This document shows positions 10,081 to 19,105 of a DNA stretch of 64,000 nucleotides, one piece after another. How positions within the stretch are numbered: position 1 is the stretch's first letter; every line of letters begins with the position of its first letter. The position numbers were made by a program, and so were the translations under genes. Below the pieces are notes generated by a model, which saw only the letters and a list, made by a program, of their open reading frames with translations, was not told the origin of the DNA and did not search any database. Source of the stretch: Chryseobacterium sp. MYb264 (GTDB lineage Bacteria; Bacteroidota; Bacteroidia; Flavobacteriales; Weeksellaceae); the NCBI RefSeq assembly GCF_035974275.1, contig NZ_CP142422.1:1860001-1924000 (forward strand), in the 5' to 3' direction.

Positions 10081-11529
10081 CTATATTAATTTCAGGATTC
10101 TCTTCAAATTGACAGTGAAAATAGCCATTGCACCCTGCATTTGCATATTTTCAATACCATTTGCAATCGCCCTGTCGTAGCCGTGTACGTTTTTAAGCTC
10201 GCTGTTTTTGGCTTCGATTTTATAGCGGTGTTTCGATTTTTCTTTGTAATAATCGCTTTCCTGAAAAATCATTTGCTCCTTATGTAAGTCTGATTTTATG
10301 GAAACCGAATAAGTTTTAGATTTTGCTCCTTCTTTATAACATCCTTCTTTTAATGGGCAAACCTTGCATTTTTCAATATCAAAATAATAGGTATCCACTT
10401 GATTTCCGCCTACGTGTTTCTTCCCGCCACGAGCTTTGCGAATCGCCAAATGCCCTGCAGGACACACAAAACGGTCGGCATCTTTATTGTAATCAAAACG
10501 GTCTTCATCTTTTCGAAAACCCTGGGTGATGGAAGGATTAAGTCTGGCTACTATTTTAATATTTTGTTCGCCCGCAATTTTCAGATTTTCTTTTCCGCTG
10601 TAAGCAGCGTCACCAATGATGGCATCTACCTCCATCCCGTTGTCCTGGCTCATCTGCAGTAATTTTGGCAGTTCCGGGCCGTCGCCTTTTTCTCCCGAAG
10701 TTACCACGGCCGCCGTAATAATCCGCTCTTCGCTCATCGCCAAGTGCGTTTTGTATCCGAAAAAAGAACTGTCAGCCGATTTGTGACCCGTTTTAGCGTC
10801 GGCATCTTTTGAAAAAACCATCTGCTCCCCGGTGTCTCTCACTGTTTCCTTCAAAAGATTCAGCTTCTCCTTTACAGCAGGAATCTCCCTGATAGAAGCT
10901 TCGTTTTCAATGCGTTTTTCGAGTTCTCTGCAATAATCCAATTCTTTGTTTAAATCATTTTCAATATTTTTTGAGGGCATTTTAGTTTTAAATTCTTCAT
11001 CAAACTGATAAACGGTCTTGCGAAGCAGTTTTGAGCGCTCCCGCAATACTTCTATCGTTGAAAAAGGATTGCTCATCGACAAGGTGTGAGTGGCATCTAC
11101 AATGATGGATCTGGATTTGATGATGCCTTTTTCAATCGCAATACTCACGGTTTTACCAATGAGCAAGCTTAAAAGATCACTATCTTTCAAACGCAGTTTT
11201 CTGAATTTTGTAAGGGAACTGGGATTGATTACATCTTCTTCCGGAGTCATATCCAAGAAATATTTAAAGGACATATCATACCGGGAACGCTCTACCACAT
11301 CTACATCAGAAACTGTATAAATACTTTTTAAAAGCAGGTATTTAAACATCCGTACCGGACTTTCAGCATTGCGACCATTGTTTAAGCAGTATTTGCTCAA
11401 AAGCTCATCATAGATGAAAGAAAAATCAATCAGCTCATTAATTTTTCTAAGAAGGTTTTCCTTCGGTACAATTAAATCATACAAACCGGAATAGGCACTC
11501 AACGGAAGTTTTTCTTGCTGTATTAACAT
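10081..11529 (-). CDS. IS1182 family DDE transposase
   Basis: A 482-residue transposase. The N-terminal DUF772-like region (LSAYSGLYDLIVPKENLLRKI, here residues 10-30 in outline) contains SFIYDELLSKYC and SPVRMFKYLLLKSIY; the catalytic region carries IIVDATHTLS (first Asp), GDAAYSGKENLKI (second Asp) and the C-terminal YKIEAKNSELKNVHGYDRA with the glutamate. A cysteine cluster CPAGHLA...CKVCPLKEGCYK (zinc-ribbon-like) lies near residue 370. The length is right for IS1182 members and the frame is intact. It lies inside 15-bp inverted repeats. A hairpin just upstream could shield it from outside transcription. Confidence 0.93.
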   Translation of the reverse strand: MLIQQEKLPLSAYSGLYDLIVPKENLLRKINELIDFSFIYDELLSKYCLNNGRNAESPVRMFKYLLLKSIYTVSDVDVVERSRYDMSFKYFLDMTPEEDVINPSSLTKFRKLRLKDSDLLSLLIGKTVSIAIEKGIIKSRSIIVDATHTLSMSNPFSTIEVLRERSKLLRKTVYQFDEEFKTKMPSKNIENDLNKELDYCRELEKRIENEASIREIPAVKEKLNLLKETVRDTGEQMVFSKDADAKTGHKSADSSFFGYKTHLAMSEERIITAAVVTSGEKGDGPELPKLLQMSQDNGMEVDAIIGDAAYSGKENLKIAGEQNIKIVARLNPSITQGFRKDEDRFDYNKDADRFVCPAGHLAIRKARGGKKHVGGNQVDTYYFDIEKCKVCPLKEGCYKEGAKSKTYSVSIKSDLHKEQMIFQESDYYKEKSKHRYKIEAKNSELKNVHGYDRAIANGIENMQMQGAMAIFTVNLKRILKLI

Positions 11530-11560
11530 TTGCTTTGCTATTGAAATTTACATTGAAGAT

Positions 11561-11600
11561 AAAAAAATAAGCAAAACTTTTAAAGTTTTGCTTATTTTTT
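11561..11600. terminator. Bidirectional terminator-like hairpin upstream of the transposase
   Basis: Arms with core AAGCAAAACTTT and AAAGTTTTGCTT flanked by A-run and T-run form a symmetric hairpin inside the IS, between its end and the transposase start. It can terminate in both directions and would block read-through from outside into the transposase gene. Confidence 0.7.
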
Positions 11601-11629
11601 TTAATGAAGTTTACTTTTTCAGTGCCCTC

Positions 11630-11637
11630 GAACTGGA
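11630..11637. repeat. Target-site duplication, right copy
   Basis: GAACTGGA, identical to 9879-9886, directly after the IS right end. Confidence 0.85.
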
Positions 11638-11721
11638 GCCTATTTTTTTAAAATATTTTATAAGATAACAAAACAAAGAGAGATAAACAAGGTAAATTTT
11701 GTGATTTTTTTTAATTATTTT

Positions 11722-12738
11722 TTACTTTCCTATAAAAGTTGACGCTCTGTAAACCAAGTCGGTATCCATCACAATTGTTGTGCTGGGAGCAGAAATATCT
11801 CTTATTTTATCCAAAATTAATTTTGCAGCGGCCTCACCCATTTTTCTGAGCGGCTGTTCCACGCTCGTAAGTTGGGGATGAACGATGGTGGCGAGTTCTG
11901 TTCCTGAAAAGCTTGCTACAGAAACCTCTTGGGGAATCTTAACTCCCTTTTCGTGAAGATAATTCATTGCGCCGATAGCCAAAGTATCTGAGAATGCAAA
12001 AATACTGTCGAATTCTACGCCTTTATCAAACAGTTTTTTAATGGCATTTTTTCCGTCCTCAAAGATCATTCCTTCGGTTTGAATAATTAAATTCTGGTCT
12101 AAAATATTATGCTTTTCGAGAATTCTTTTGTAGCCGTTAGCCCGCTCAATAACATTACGGATGGTGGAAGGTCCCATAATATGCACAATCTTTCTTTTCC
12201 CTGTATTAATGAGATGTTCCACGACCAAAGAAGCCTTGATATGGTCATCTACTACTACTTTGGAAACGTCCAGCGACTTAGCGGGAATCCTGTCAAAGAA
12301 AACCAACGGTGTTCCTCGATCAATAATATTTTTATACACATCTTCATTATAGGTCTCGTGGCTCAGATTGATAATAATACCCTCTACATTAAATTCCTCC
12401 AAAAGCTGTAAATTCTTCCTTTCTATCAAAGGATTTTCATCAGATTGGGTAATAATCACCCGATAGCCTAAAGGATATAAAACCTCCTGAATTCCCTGAA
12501 GAACCTTTGAAGAGAAAGGAGTGATCATTTCAGGGACAACCAGCCCGATATTCCTGGATTGCCCGTACTTTAAACTGATCGCAGCAGGATTCGGTTTATA
12601 GCCTAATTGTTCTGCGGCTTCCAAGACTCTTTTTTGGGTCTCAGGATTAATATTTTTGTCATTGAGGAGCGCCCGGGAGATGGTAGACGTAGATAATGAC
12701 AAAAATTTTGACAGGTCTTTAATGGTTACACGCTTCAT
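11722..12738 (-). CDS. LacI family transcriptional regulator
   Basis: A 338-residue LacI/GalR repressor. The N-terminal helix-turn-helix and hinge are clear (MKRVTIKDLSKFLSLSTSTI, SRALLNDKNINPETQKRV, EAAEQLGYKPNPAA), followed by the periplasmic-binding-protein-like effector domain (RNIGLVVPEMITPFSSKVLQ, AFSDTLAIGAMNYLHEKG, VEQPLRKMGEAAAKLILDK). It is divergent from the polyol dehydrogenase gene, and two GGGAACGTTCCC palindromes lie in the 165-bp gap, the type of operator expected for this family. It probably represses both itself and the dehydrogenase-permease operon, relieved by a sugar or polyol. The inducer cannot be read from the sequence. Confidence 0.92.
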   Translation of the reverse strand: MKRVTIKDLSKFLSLSTSTISRALLNDKNINPETQKRVLEAAEQLGYKPNPAAISLKYGQSRNIGLVVPEMITPFSSKVLQGIQEVLYPLGYRVIITQSDENPLIERKNLQLLEEFNVEGIIINLSHETYNEDVYKNIIDRGTPLVFFDRIPAKSLDVSKVVVDDHIKASLVVEHLINTGKRKIVHIMGPSTIRNVIERANGYKRILEKHNILDQNLIIQTEGMIFEDGKNAIKKLFDKGVEFDSIFAFSDTLAIGAMNYLHEKGVKIPQEVSVASFSGTELATIVHPQLTSVEQPLRKMGEAAAKLILDKIRDISAPSTTIVMDTDLVYRASTFIGK

Positions 12739-12781
12739 CTGATGTCTTTTTTTATCAAAAATACTAAAAAAATGGGCAATT

Positions 12782-12793
12782 GGGAACGTTCCC
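12782..12793. promoter_or_regulatory. Operator 1 for the LacI-type regulator
   Basis: Perfect 12-bp palindrome GGGAACGTTCCC with a central CpG, as in LacI/GalR operators, 44 bp upstream of the regulator start. Confidence 0.75.
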
Positions 12794-12801
12794 GAATCTT
12801 T

Positions 12802-12813
12802 GGGAACGTTCCC
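12802..12813. promoter_or_regulatory. Operator 2 for the LacI-type regulator
   Basis: Second identical GGGAACGTTCCC. Centre-to-centre distance to operator 1 is 20 bp, about two helical turns, so two dimers would sit on the same DNA face. Confidence 0.75.
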
Positions 12814-12903
12814 GTTGCTTATTTGTTAATAAAAACTCACAAGCAATATGATTATTAATATAAGTTTAGCAAAAGATTAACGGATAATTAAAAACGATTT
12901 TAT

Positions 12904-14337
12904 ATGACACTTACATCCTATCAATTCAAGCCTGAAAATATTACCACCGGAATTGTACATATCGGGGTCGGAAATTTTCACAGGGCTCATGAGCAATATT
13001 ATACCAATCTGATATTGGAGGAAAAAGATCAGCAGAACTGGGGGATTTGTGGAGTTTGCCTTTTGCCTTCCGATGAGCATATTGTTAAGAACCTTCGTTC
13101 TCAAAATCTTGATTATACCCTTACGGTTTGCGGAAGAGACGGAAAAGATGAGGTCTACAAAATTGGTTCTTTGAGAGAACTTATCTGGGGAATTGAAGAT
13201 CCCCAGGCTGTGGTTGATAAAATCGCGGAAAGCGATATCAAAATCATTACGTTAACAATTACAGAAGGCGGATATAATCTGGATAAAGAAACCCATGAGT
13301 TTAATTTAAATGATGAAAAAATTAAACATGATTTGGAAAATCCAAGCCAACCATCCACAGTTTTCGGATTTGTAGCGGAAGGGCTTCGTCAAAGAAAGAA
13401 TAGAGACAACGGAAGCATCACTATTTTATCCTGCGACAATCTTCAGCATAATGGGGATACGACTAAAAAAGCCTTTGCCGCTTTCATCGAAGCACAGGAT
13501 AAAGATCTGGCAGAATGGGTAAGATCTAATGTAACTTTCCCCAACAGTATGGTAGACAGAATTACGCCTGCCACTACTCCGCAAGATGTGGAAAGATTAA
13601 ACAAAAAAAGCGGAATTGATGATAAAGCACCTGTTTATTGTGAAGATTTCGTGCAATGGGTGATCGAAGATAATTTTATTGCCGGAAGACCCAATTGGGA
13701 AAAAGCCGGTGTAGAGTTCACCGATGACGTAACGGAATTTGAAAATATGAAATTAAGCCTGTTGAACGCTTCTCACATGTTACTTTCCTACCCTTCGTTC
13801 TTAAAAGGTCACAGAAAAGTTGATCAAGCCATGCAGGACAGAAGCATCGTAAAATTTATCCGTGATTATATGGATATTGACATTACACCTTATGTTCCCG
13901 CTCCGAAAAACACCGATCTGGATGTGTATAAGCAGACACTTATTGAAAGATTTGCTAATCACAGCGTGAGCGATCAGGTGAGTAGATTATGTTTCGACGG
14001 AATTTCGAAGCTTCCTGTTTACGTGATTCCAAATCTTATTAAAATGATAAATGACGATAAGGATTTAACAAGAGTTGCCTTTCTTTTTGCCTCTTACAGA
14101 CATTATTTAAAATATAAAGTAGATGATAACGGACATTCTTTTGATGTAGCAGAACCCTGGCTGACCGAAAAAGATATAGAATTAATTTCAAGTGATCATA
14201 CATTAGATTTCTTAGATTTATCTTCTTTTAAAAGCACAGACCTAAAATCCTCAGATAAATTTGTCTCATTATACACCAATTTTGCAGCAGAAATTAAAAA
14301 TAAAGGCGCGGGTGAAACATTAGAATCAATACTATAA
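12904..14337 (+). CDS. Mannitol/polyol dehydrogenase family protein
   Basis: A 477-residue long-chain mannitol dehydrogenase family enzyme, which oxidises polyols such as mannitol or arabinitol with NAD+ to ketoses, or reduces fructuronate in the UxuB branch. The N-terminal NAD-binding segment is IVHIGVGNFHRAHEQYY (residues about 17-33). Further blocks are TLTITEGGYNL near 118, SCDNLQHNGD near 180, FPNSMVDRITPATT near 215, and LSLLNASHMLLSYPSFLKGH near 283, which holds the catalytic lysine/asparagine region. It is first in an operon with an MFS permease 11 bp downstream. Two LacI-type operators lie upstream. Mannitol or sorbitol is the likely substrate class by context; fructuronate is the alternative, but no uronate genes are nearby. 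Confidence 0.88.
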   Translation: MTLTSYQFKPENITTGIVHIGVGNFHRAHEQYYTNLILEEKDQQNWGICGVCLLPSDEHIVKNLRSQNLDYTLTVCGRDGKDEVYKIGSLRELIWGIEDPQAVVDKIAESDIKIITLTITEGGYNLDKETHEFNLNDEKIKHDLENPSQPSTVFGFVAEGLRQRKNRDNGSITILSCDNLQHNGDTTKKAFAAFIEAQDKDLAEWVRSNVTFPNSMVDRITPATTPQDVERLNKKSGIDDKAPVYCEDFVQWVIEDNFIAGRPNWEKAGVEFTDDVTEFENMKLSLLNASHMLLSYPSFLKGHRKVDQAMQDRSIVKFIRDYMDIDITPYVPAPKNTDLDVYKQTLIERFANHSVSDQVSRLCFDGISKLPVYVIPNLIKMINDDKDLTRVAFLFASYRHYLKYKVDDNGHSFDVAEPWLTEKDIELISSDHTLDFLDLSSFKSTDLKSSDKFVSLYTNFAAEIKNKGAGETLESIL

Positions 14338-14348
14338 AAACAAACACA

Positions 14349-15695
14349 ATGATCGTAAATTCAGACATAAAATCCCTCAATACAAAGGCAACCGGCAGCA
14401 TATTTCCGTTTGCTATCATTACTTTTATCTATTTCATTGTCGGATTTTTAACCACCGTTAATGAGCAGTTACAGGCTCCGTTGAAATTTACCTTTCTGTC
14501 TCATGCAGGAAGTTTGAAAAATACATTTACCACATTGATTTCTTTCTTTTTCTTTTTAGGATATCTCTTAAACGGAACTTTAGGAAGCAAATGGGTAAAT
14601 GCTTTCGGATACAAAAACACCATTCTGAGAGGTCTTCTATTCATGATCTCAGGACTTTTCATGTATCTTTTATCATCTTGGTTCGGAACACATTATGGAG
14701 ATATGCAGTTTAGTATCGGCGACGCTGTCATTCCTTTTGGATTTGTTATTTTCGTGGCGGGATCTTACTTAATGGGAACTTCGGCAGCGATCATTCAGGT
14801 TGTGGTAAATCCTTACGCCGCATCTTATCAGCTGAAAGGAACGCAGCCCGTTCAGCGTCTGAATATTTTAACTGCGATAAATTCCATCGGAACCACTTCT
14901 GCACCGTTCTTCGTAACCGTCGTGATGTTCAGCGGAATTTCTATTGAAAACATCGAGATCAAACAATTATTACTTCCACTTTCTGTTTTGATTGCCTGTA
15001 TTTTAACGGTTATAATCATCACTAAAAAGCTTCATCTTCCCGATATTGAAAATACGAGAGCTGTTGCCGGAGAAAAGCTGGAAAGAAGCATCTGGTCGTT
15101 CAGACATTTTGCCTTGGGCGTGGTGGCAATTTTCTTTTATGTGGGAACCGAAGTGGCGATTGGTGCGAATATCAATCTTCACGCGTTCGAATTAACAGAA
15201 TCCGGTCATCCCATCACTTTTTTTGGAAAAACAGATATTATGATCGGCGGAATTGACCTGGGAATCCACGCTTTGCTTTCCACATTATATTGGGGTGGAT
15301 TTTTGGTAGGAAGATCGGTTTCCAGTTTCCTGAGCCATATTTCTGCAAGAACTCAGCTGGCAACGACGACCATTTTATCAACCATTTTGGCTATTGTTGC
15401 GATGATTACCCAGAATTTATGGTTTTTAGTAGCCATCGGACTTCTACATTCCTCGATGTGGAGCTGTATTTATTCGCTTTCCATTAAAGGTTTAAATAAA
15501 TATACCTCAAAAGCTTCCGGAGTTTTCATTTCCGCGGTATTCGGAGGTGCAGTTTTCACTCTAGTTCAGGGAGGACTGGCCGATGCTTTCGGATCCTGGA
15601 GATGGACTTGGATCCTGACTGTAATCTGTGAATTATTAATGCTTTCCTATGCATTATTCGGCTCTAAGATCAGAGAAAAAGACTTACTAAACTAA
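14349..15695 (+). CDS. MFS sugar permease, FucP/GluP-like (FHS family)
   Basis: A 448-residue major facilitator with about twelve membrane helices. Its N-terminal half (TVNEQLQAPLKFTFLSHAGS, FFFFLGYLLNGTLGSKWVNAFGYK split as FFFLGYLLNG and LGSKWVNAFGYK) and VVNPYAASYQLKG match the fucose/glucose-galactose:H+ symporter family. It follows the polyol dehydrogenase by 11 bp and so probably imports that enzyme's substrate across the inner membrane. The protein is uninterrupted and of normal length. Substrate is inferred from the operon; the transporter family is well supported. Confidence 0.88.
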   Translation: MIVNSDIKSLNTKATGSIFPFAIITFIYFIVGFLTTVNEQLQAPLKFTFLSHAGSLKNTFTTLISFFFFLGYLLNGTLGSKWVNAFGYKNTILRGLLFMISGLFMYLLSSWFGTHYGDMQFSIGDAVIPFGFVIFVAGSYLMGTSAAIIQVVVNPYAASYQLKGTQPVQRLNILTAINSIGTTSAPFFVTVVMFSGISIENIEIKQLLLPLSVLIACILTVIIITKKLHLPDIENTRAVAGEKLERSIWSFRHFALGVVAIFFYVGTEVAIGANINLHAFELTESGHPITFFGKTDIMIGGIDLGIHALLSTLYWGGFLVGRSVSSFLSHISARTQLATTTILSTILAIVAMITQNLWFLVAIGLLHSSMWSCIYSLSIKGLNKYTSKASGVFISAVFGGAVFTLVQGGLADAFGSWRWTWILTVICELLMLSYALFGSKIREKDLLN

Positions 15696-15778
15696 CTTTT
15701 ATATTTTGACAGTGCATTCTGTAATCCGGTAATTTTTATCGGATTCAGGAGGCTACACTTCAATAAAAACACGGAAAT

Positions 15779-16513
15779 ATGATAAAAAAGATATTACTAT
15801 TGACTTCTCTCATGACAGGAAGTTTGGTTTTGTACGCGCAAGAACTTCACTCTGCGCTTCAATTGAGAAACAGTCATTTATGGCGTGGACTGGAAGTTTC
15901 TTCAGGTTTAATTTATACAGGAGACCTTCATTTAGACGGAAAAAATTTCTACGGCGGATTTTGGACAGGTGGAAACGTTGACGGTTCATACAAGGAATTC
16001 AACAATTACATCGGTTATAAAAACAATCATCTCACCGTTGAACTATGGGATATTTACAATTTTTCACCCGGAGCAACATATAATAACAAAGAATTTTTTA
16101 ATTATAATGCCAGCGAAACCGGTCGGTTTTGGGATTTGAGATCTTATTATACCATTAGTGATAAACTGCCTCTAACGTTAAGTTTTAACACTGTGGTTTT
16201 CGGTCGCGACAGAAATCAGGAAAATACGGAAAATAAATATTCATCTTTTGCTTCTGCTGAATATCCTGTGTATAAAAAAGAAGATCAGAATCTTGAAGTC
16301 CGCGGAAGAGTTGGTTATGGTTTTGCTTTAAATCATGCGGGAGAAGCCAGTAATTTTTTCGCTAAAAAAGACGGAATTACAGAAGTGAGTTTAATTGTTT
16401 CCAAGAGCTTTACCATTGCAGGATACAAACTTCCCATCGGCATTTGGGGCATGTGGAATCCCGTGGGGAATAATGCCTATCTGCAGTTTTCAGTGCAGGC
16501 GTTTTCTTTTTGA
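15779..16513 (+). CDS. Secreted putative outer-membrane protein of the polyol operon
   Basis: A 244-residue protein with a signal peptide (MIKKILLLTSLMTGSLVLYA, cleavage before QEL). The mature part has alternating hydrophobic/aromatic strands, many Gly/Asn/Tyr turns and ends in aromatic residues (SVQAFSF), typical of outer-membrane beta-barrels. I do not recognise a named family. It lies 83 bp after the MFS gene on the same strand, so it may be a small porin-like channel or sensor for the same sugar. Function unknown; barrel topology is an inference from composition. Confidence 0.65.
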   Translation: MIKKILLLTSLMTGSLVLYAQELHSALQLRNSHLWRGLEVSSGLIYTGDLHLDGKNFYGGFWTGGNVDGSYKEFNNYIGYKNNHLTVELWDIYNFSPGATYNNKEFFNYNASETGRFWDLRSYYTISDKLPLTLSFNTVVFGRDRNQENTENKYSSFASAEYPVYKKEDQNLEVRGRVGYGFALNHAGEASNFFAKKDGITEVSLIVSKSFTIAGYKLPIGIWGMWNPVGNNAYLQFSVQAFSF

Positions 16514-16834
16514 GTGGGAGAGTTTTTGGGTTTGAGAGTTTTTGGGTTTGAGAGTTTGAGGGTTTTAGAGTCTGAGAATGAGAATGTCTAAAGTTTAATG
16601 ATTTGATCCTTTTGAATAAATCGTCAATTTAAGTGAAATTCTGAAAGAATTTTGTATCGAGAATTTTTAGTTTAACCGCCTTATTCTGTTCAAATATTAC
16701 GTAATCTTTATTTAAAAGTATTGACAAAGTTGATAACTTTACAAGAATCTAAGTCAGAAAATACAGCCAAAAGTTCTCGATACAATTTCTCTTCACTTCG
16801 TTTCGAAAATCACTCGAACTGACGGAAATACTCT
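16514..16834. repeat. Gene-free stretch with short repeats
   Basis: Directly after the stop codon there are repeats of GAGAGTTTTTGGGTTT (16-bp period, about 2.5 copies, 16518-16580); a related phrase lies at 35060-35110. Further on, TTGTATCGAGAA (16652-16663) and its inverse TTCTCGATACAA (16774-16785) form a 12-bp inverted repeat about 110 bp apart. No gene is seen. Confidence 0.6.
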
Positions 16835-17257
16835 CTATTTAATTTTCATCATGGTAACCAATGATGTCGCTACATGGCTTTCCGAATTTCCGTTTTCAAC
16901 CACTACATAAATCTCAGTTCTGATCACGCTTATTTTTGCTCCACCTTTGATGACATAAGATTTTGAGACCAAAGCATCTCCCATTGCAGGTCTTAGATAA
17001 TTGACCTTCAGCTCTACTGTTACAACATAGCAATCTTCAGGATAATGGCTCACAGCAGCATATCCTGATGAAACATCCACTAAAGAAGCAATCATAGCTC
17101 CGTTGAACATTCCGGCTTTTCGGGTCATTAAATCCATTTTAGGAATTTTCATGGAAATAAAGTCGGTATCTGCTTCCAGCAATTCTGCTTTGTAGAATTT
17201 CAGGGTTTCAGAACGATTGAAACTATCGGTAATGAGCTGTCTTTTTTCTGGAGTCAT
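16835..17257 (-). CDS. PaaI-like hotdog thioesterase
   Basis: A 140-residue 4HBT-superfamily protein, likely hydrolysing acyl-CoA thioesters in the cytoplasm. The central helix region GMFNGAMIASLVDVSSGYAA corresponds to the family's HGGVxxxLxDxAxGxA; the usual His-Gly is Phe-Asn-Gly here, while the catalytic Asp (LVD) is kept. The C-terminal half has VELKVNYLRPA and a beta-rich end, standard for the fold. It is monocistronic, with no pathway genes next to it, so the acyl substrate is unknown. Confidence 0.8.
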   Translation of the reverse strand: MTPEKRQLITDSFNRSETLKFYKAELLEADTDFISMKIPKMDLMTRKAGMFNGAMIASLVDVSSGYAAVSHYPEDCYVVTVELKVNYLRPAMGDALVSKSYVIKGGAKISVIRTEIYVVVENGNSESHVATSLVTMMKIK

Positions 17258-17344
17258 ATTTCATATTTTATTTAACGCAAAGGTAGGGCTTGTGGCATTA
17301 TTTTGTCTGAATTTTGTGACAAAAAACTTGTACTGTCATTATAT

Positions 17345-17374
17345 AAAAAAGGCCATTCACTCATGAACAGCCTT
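17345..17374 (-). terminator. Terminator of the GMC oxidoreductase gene
   Basis: Arms AAGGCCATTCA (17349-17359) and TGAACAGCCTT (17364-17374) pair throughout with two wobbles, and the minus strand then has six T. Confidence 0.85.
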
Positions 17375-17393
17375 CAATTCCAATACAACTTCT

Positions 17394-18944
17394 CTACACC
17401 AAAGATAAGTTTTCGGAAAGATTTTGTGTTTTCAGACCATAATCTTCTTTTATCATATCAGCGGCTTTTTCGCCGATCATAATTGTTGGGGCATTGGTAT
17501 TTCCGGAAACCACATCGGGCATGATGGACGCATCGGCCACTCTTAATCCTTTAATACCATAAACTTTTAGACGAGGATCTACCACCGAGAGGCTGTCGAT
17601 TCCCATTTTACAGGTTCCTGTCATGTGATGATAGGTAGAACACGATTTTTTAATATAATCAATCACTTCCTCTTTTGTTTTACCTTCACCAGGATAAATT
17701 TCACCATCATTCCATTCTTTCATCGCTTCGGTTCTTCCCATTTCGCGGCAGATTTCCACGCATCGGTATAAAGCCTCCAAATCAGATTCTTCAGAAAGAT
17801 ATTTTGGATCTATTTCAGGAGAAACGGATGGATCTGCGGAAGTCAGTTTGATATATCCCCGACTGGCAGGTCTGATAAATCCGGCACAAAAGGTGAACGC
17901 ATTTTCAGGTCCCGTAAATCCAGGACTGTAATACGGAAGTCCCATGAATAAAGGCTGTAAATCAGGAAAAACCATTTCTTCCTTACTTTTCCAGAATAAT
18001 TGAGCTTCTAAAAGATTAGCTTCGGGAGCCGGAATTTCTTTTTTAGCTTTAAAAATTACACTTGTTAAAAGGTGATCCTGCAGGTTCTTTCCTACACCTT
18101 TCAAATCCTTAACAACTGGAATTGCTAAAGATTCCAGCTCTGCTTTATCACCAATTCCGGAAAGCATCAAAAGTTTTGCAGATTCTATGGTTCCGCATGA
18201 AACAACGACTTCTTTATCGGCTCTTGCTTCTACCAGTTCCCCATTTTTTAAATATTGAATCCCAACACATCGATCACCTTCAAAAAGTAATTTCTGACCC
18301 AATGCATGCGTATGAATTTCAAGATTGGTTCGTGATCTTGCGGGATCTAAAAATGCCTTGGCGGTTGAACATCTTAAACCGTCTTTTCCAACGCTCAGAT
18401 GATTCAGTCCGGCTCCCCAGATTTCTTTATTAAAATCATCGGTTTCGGGATAGCCTAATTCTTTACAAGCCTCAATCGCACTGATGGAAATAGGATTCGG
18501 ACGTTTTATTCTGCTAACATACAGCGGTCCGTTTCCGCCATGCACCTCATCTTCGCCTTGTTCATGCGTTTCAGATTTTTTAAAATAAGGCAAAACACTT
18601 TCCCAGTCCCAGCCCACACAGCCATTATACGCCCAATGATCGTAATCCTGGCGGTGGCCGCGAATATAGATCATCCCGTTAATAGAACTTGAACCGCCCA
18701 GCGTTTTTCCTCTCGGCCAGTATCTCGTATTTCCACCTGCACTTTCCTGAGCTACCGTATGATAAGCCCAATCTCTTTCAGTATTCCAGATCGCCGGCCA
18801 CCCTGCCTGAGCATGAACTTCCGGAACCTGATCATCTGCTCCCGCTTCCAGAATAAGCACTTTTATATTTTCGTTTTCGCTTAATCTATTGGCTATAACA
18901 GCTCCTGCCGAACCGGATCCGACAACTATAAAATCGTAGTTCAT
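17394..18944 (-). CDS. GMC family FAD-dependent alcohol (choline-type) dehydrogenase
   Basis: A 516-residue glucose-methanol-choline oxidoreductase. The FAD-binding motif is [19 protein letters not shown] at residues 5-23; GMC signature 1 is [20 protein letters not shown] near 75-95, signature 2 is [19 protein letters not shown] near 255; the C-terminal catalytic histidine region is [11 protein letters not shown] near 450, followed by [20 protein letters not shown]. It oxidises a primary alcohol to an aldehyde. An aldehyde dehydrogenase gene lies 161 bp upstream on the same strand, giving a two-step alcohol-to-acid pair. Choline to betaine is one option, but the family has many substrates and no choline transporter is nearby. 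It is probably cytoplasmic, as there is no signal peptide. Confidence 0.88.
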   Translation of the reverse strand: MNYDFIVVGSGSAGAVIANRLSENENIKVLILEAGADDQVPEVHAQAGWPAIWNTERDWAYHTVAQESAGGNTRYWPRGKTLGGSSSINGMIYIRGHRQDYDHWAYNGCVGWDWESVLPYFKKSETHEQGEDEVHGGNGPLYVSRIKRPNPISISAIEACKELGYPETDDFNKEIWGAGLNHLSVGKDGLRCSTAKAFLDPARSRTNLEIHTHALGQKLLFEGDRCVGIQYLKNGELVEARADKEVVVSCGTIESAKLLMLSGIGDKAELESLAIPVVKDLKGVGKNLQDHLLTSVIFKAKKEIPAPEANLLEAQLFWKSKEEMVFPDLQPLFMGLPYYSPGFTGPENAFTFCAGFIRPASRGYIKLTSADPSVSPEIDPKYLSEESDLEALYRCVEICREMGRTEAMKEWNDGEIYPGEGKTKEEVIDYIKKSCSTYHHMTGTCKMGIDSLSVVDPRLKVYGIKGLRVADASIMPDVVSGNTNAPTIMIGEKAADMIKEDYGLKTQNLSENLSLV

Positions 18945-19105
18945 AAGTTTTAATTTTTCTATTTTTTGCTAAAAATCATTTTTTAACGCAAAGCCCGCAA
19001 AGTTTTATTAACTACTGACTGCTTTTAAGTTCGCAAAGCCGCTCTGCTTAGCAAAGCACACAAAGATTTTTAGCCATTGTATTGTGAATAATTCTGAGAT
19101 ACTGA

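Larger units (their letters stand above)
9887..11629 (-). mobile_element. Complete insertion sequence, IS1182-type
   Basis: A 1743-bp element with 15-bp perfect terminal inverted repeats (GAGGGCACTGAAAAA at both ends, read inward), an 8-bp target duplication GAACTGGA, and one intact transposase gene on the minus strand. Perfect ends and an uninterrupted frame indicate a recent insertion that may still be mobile. It landed about 20 bp beyond a structured repeat element and disrupted no recognisable gene. Confidence 0.93.
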
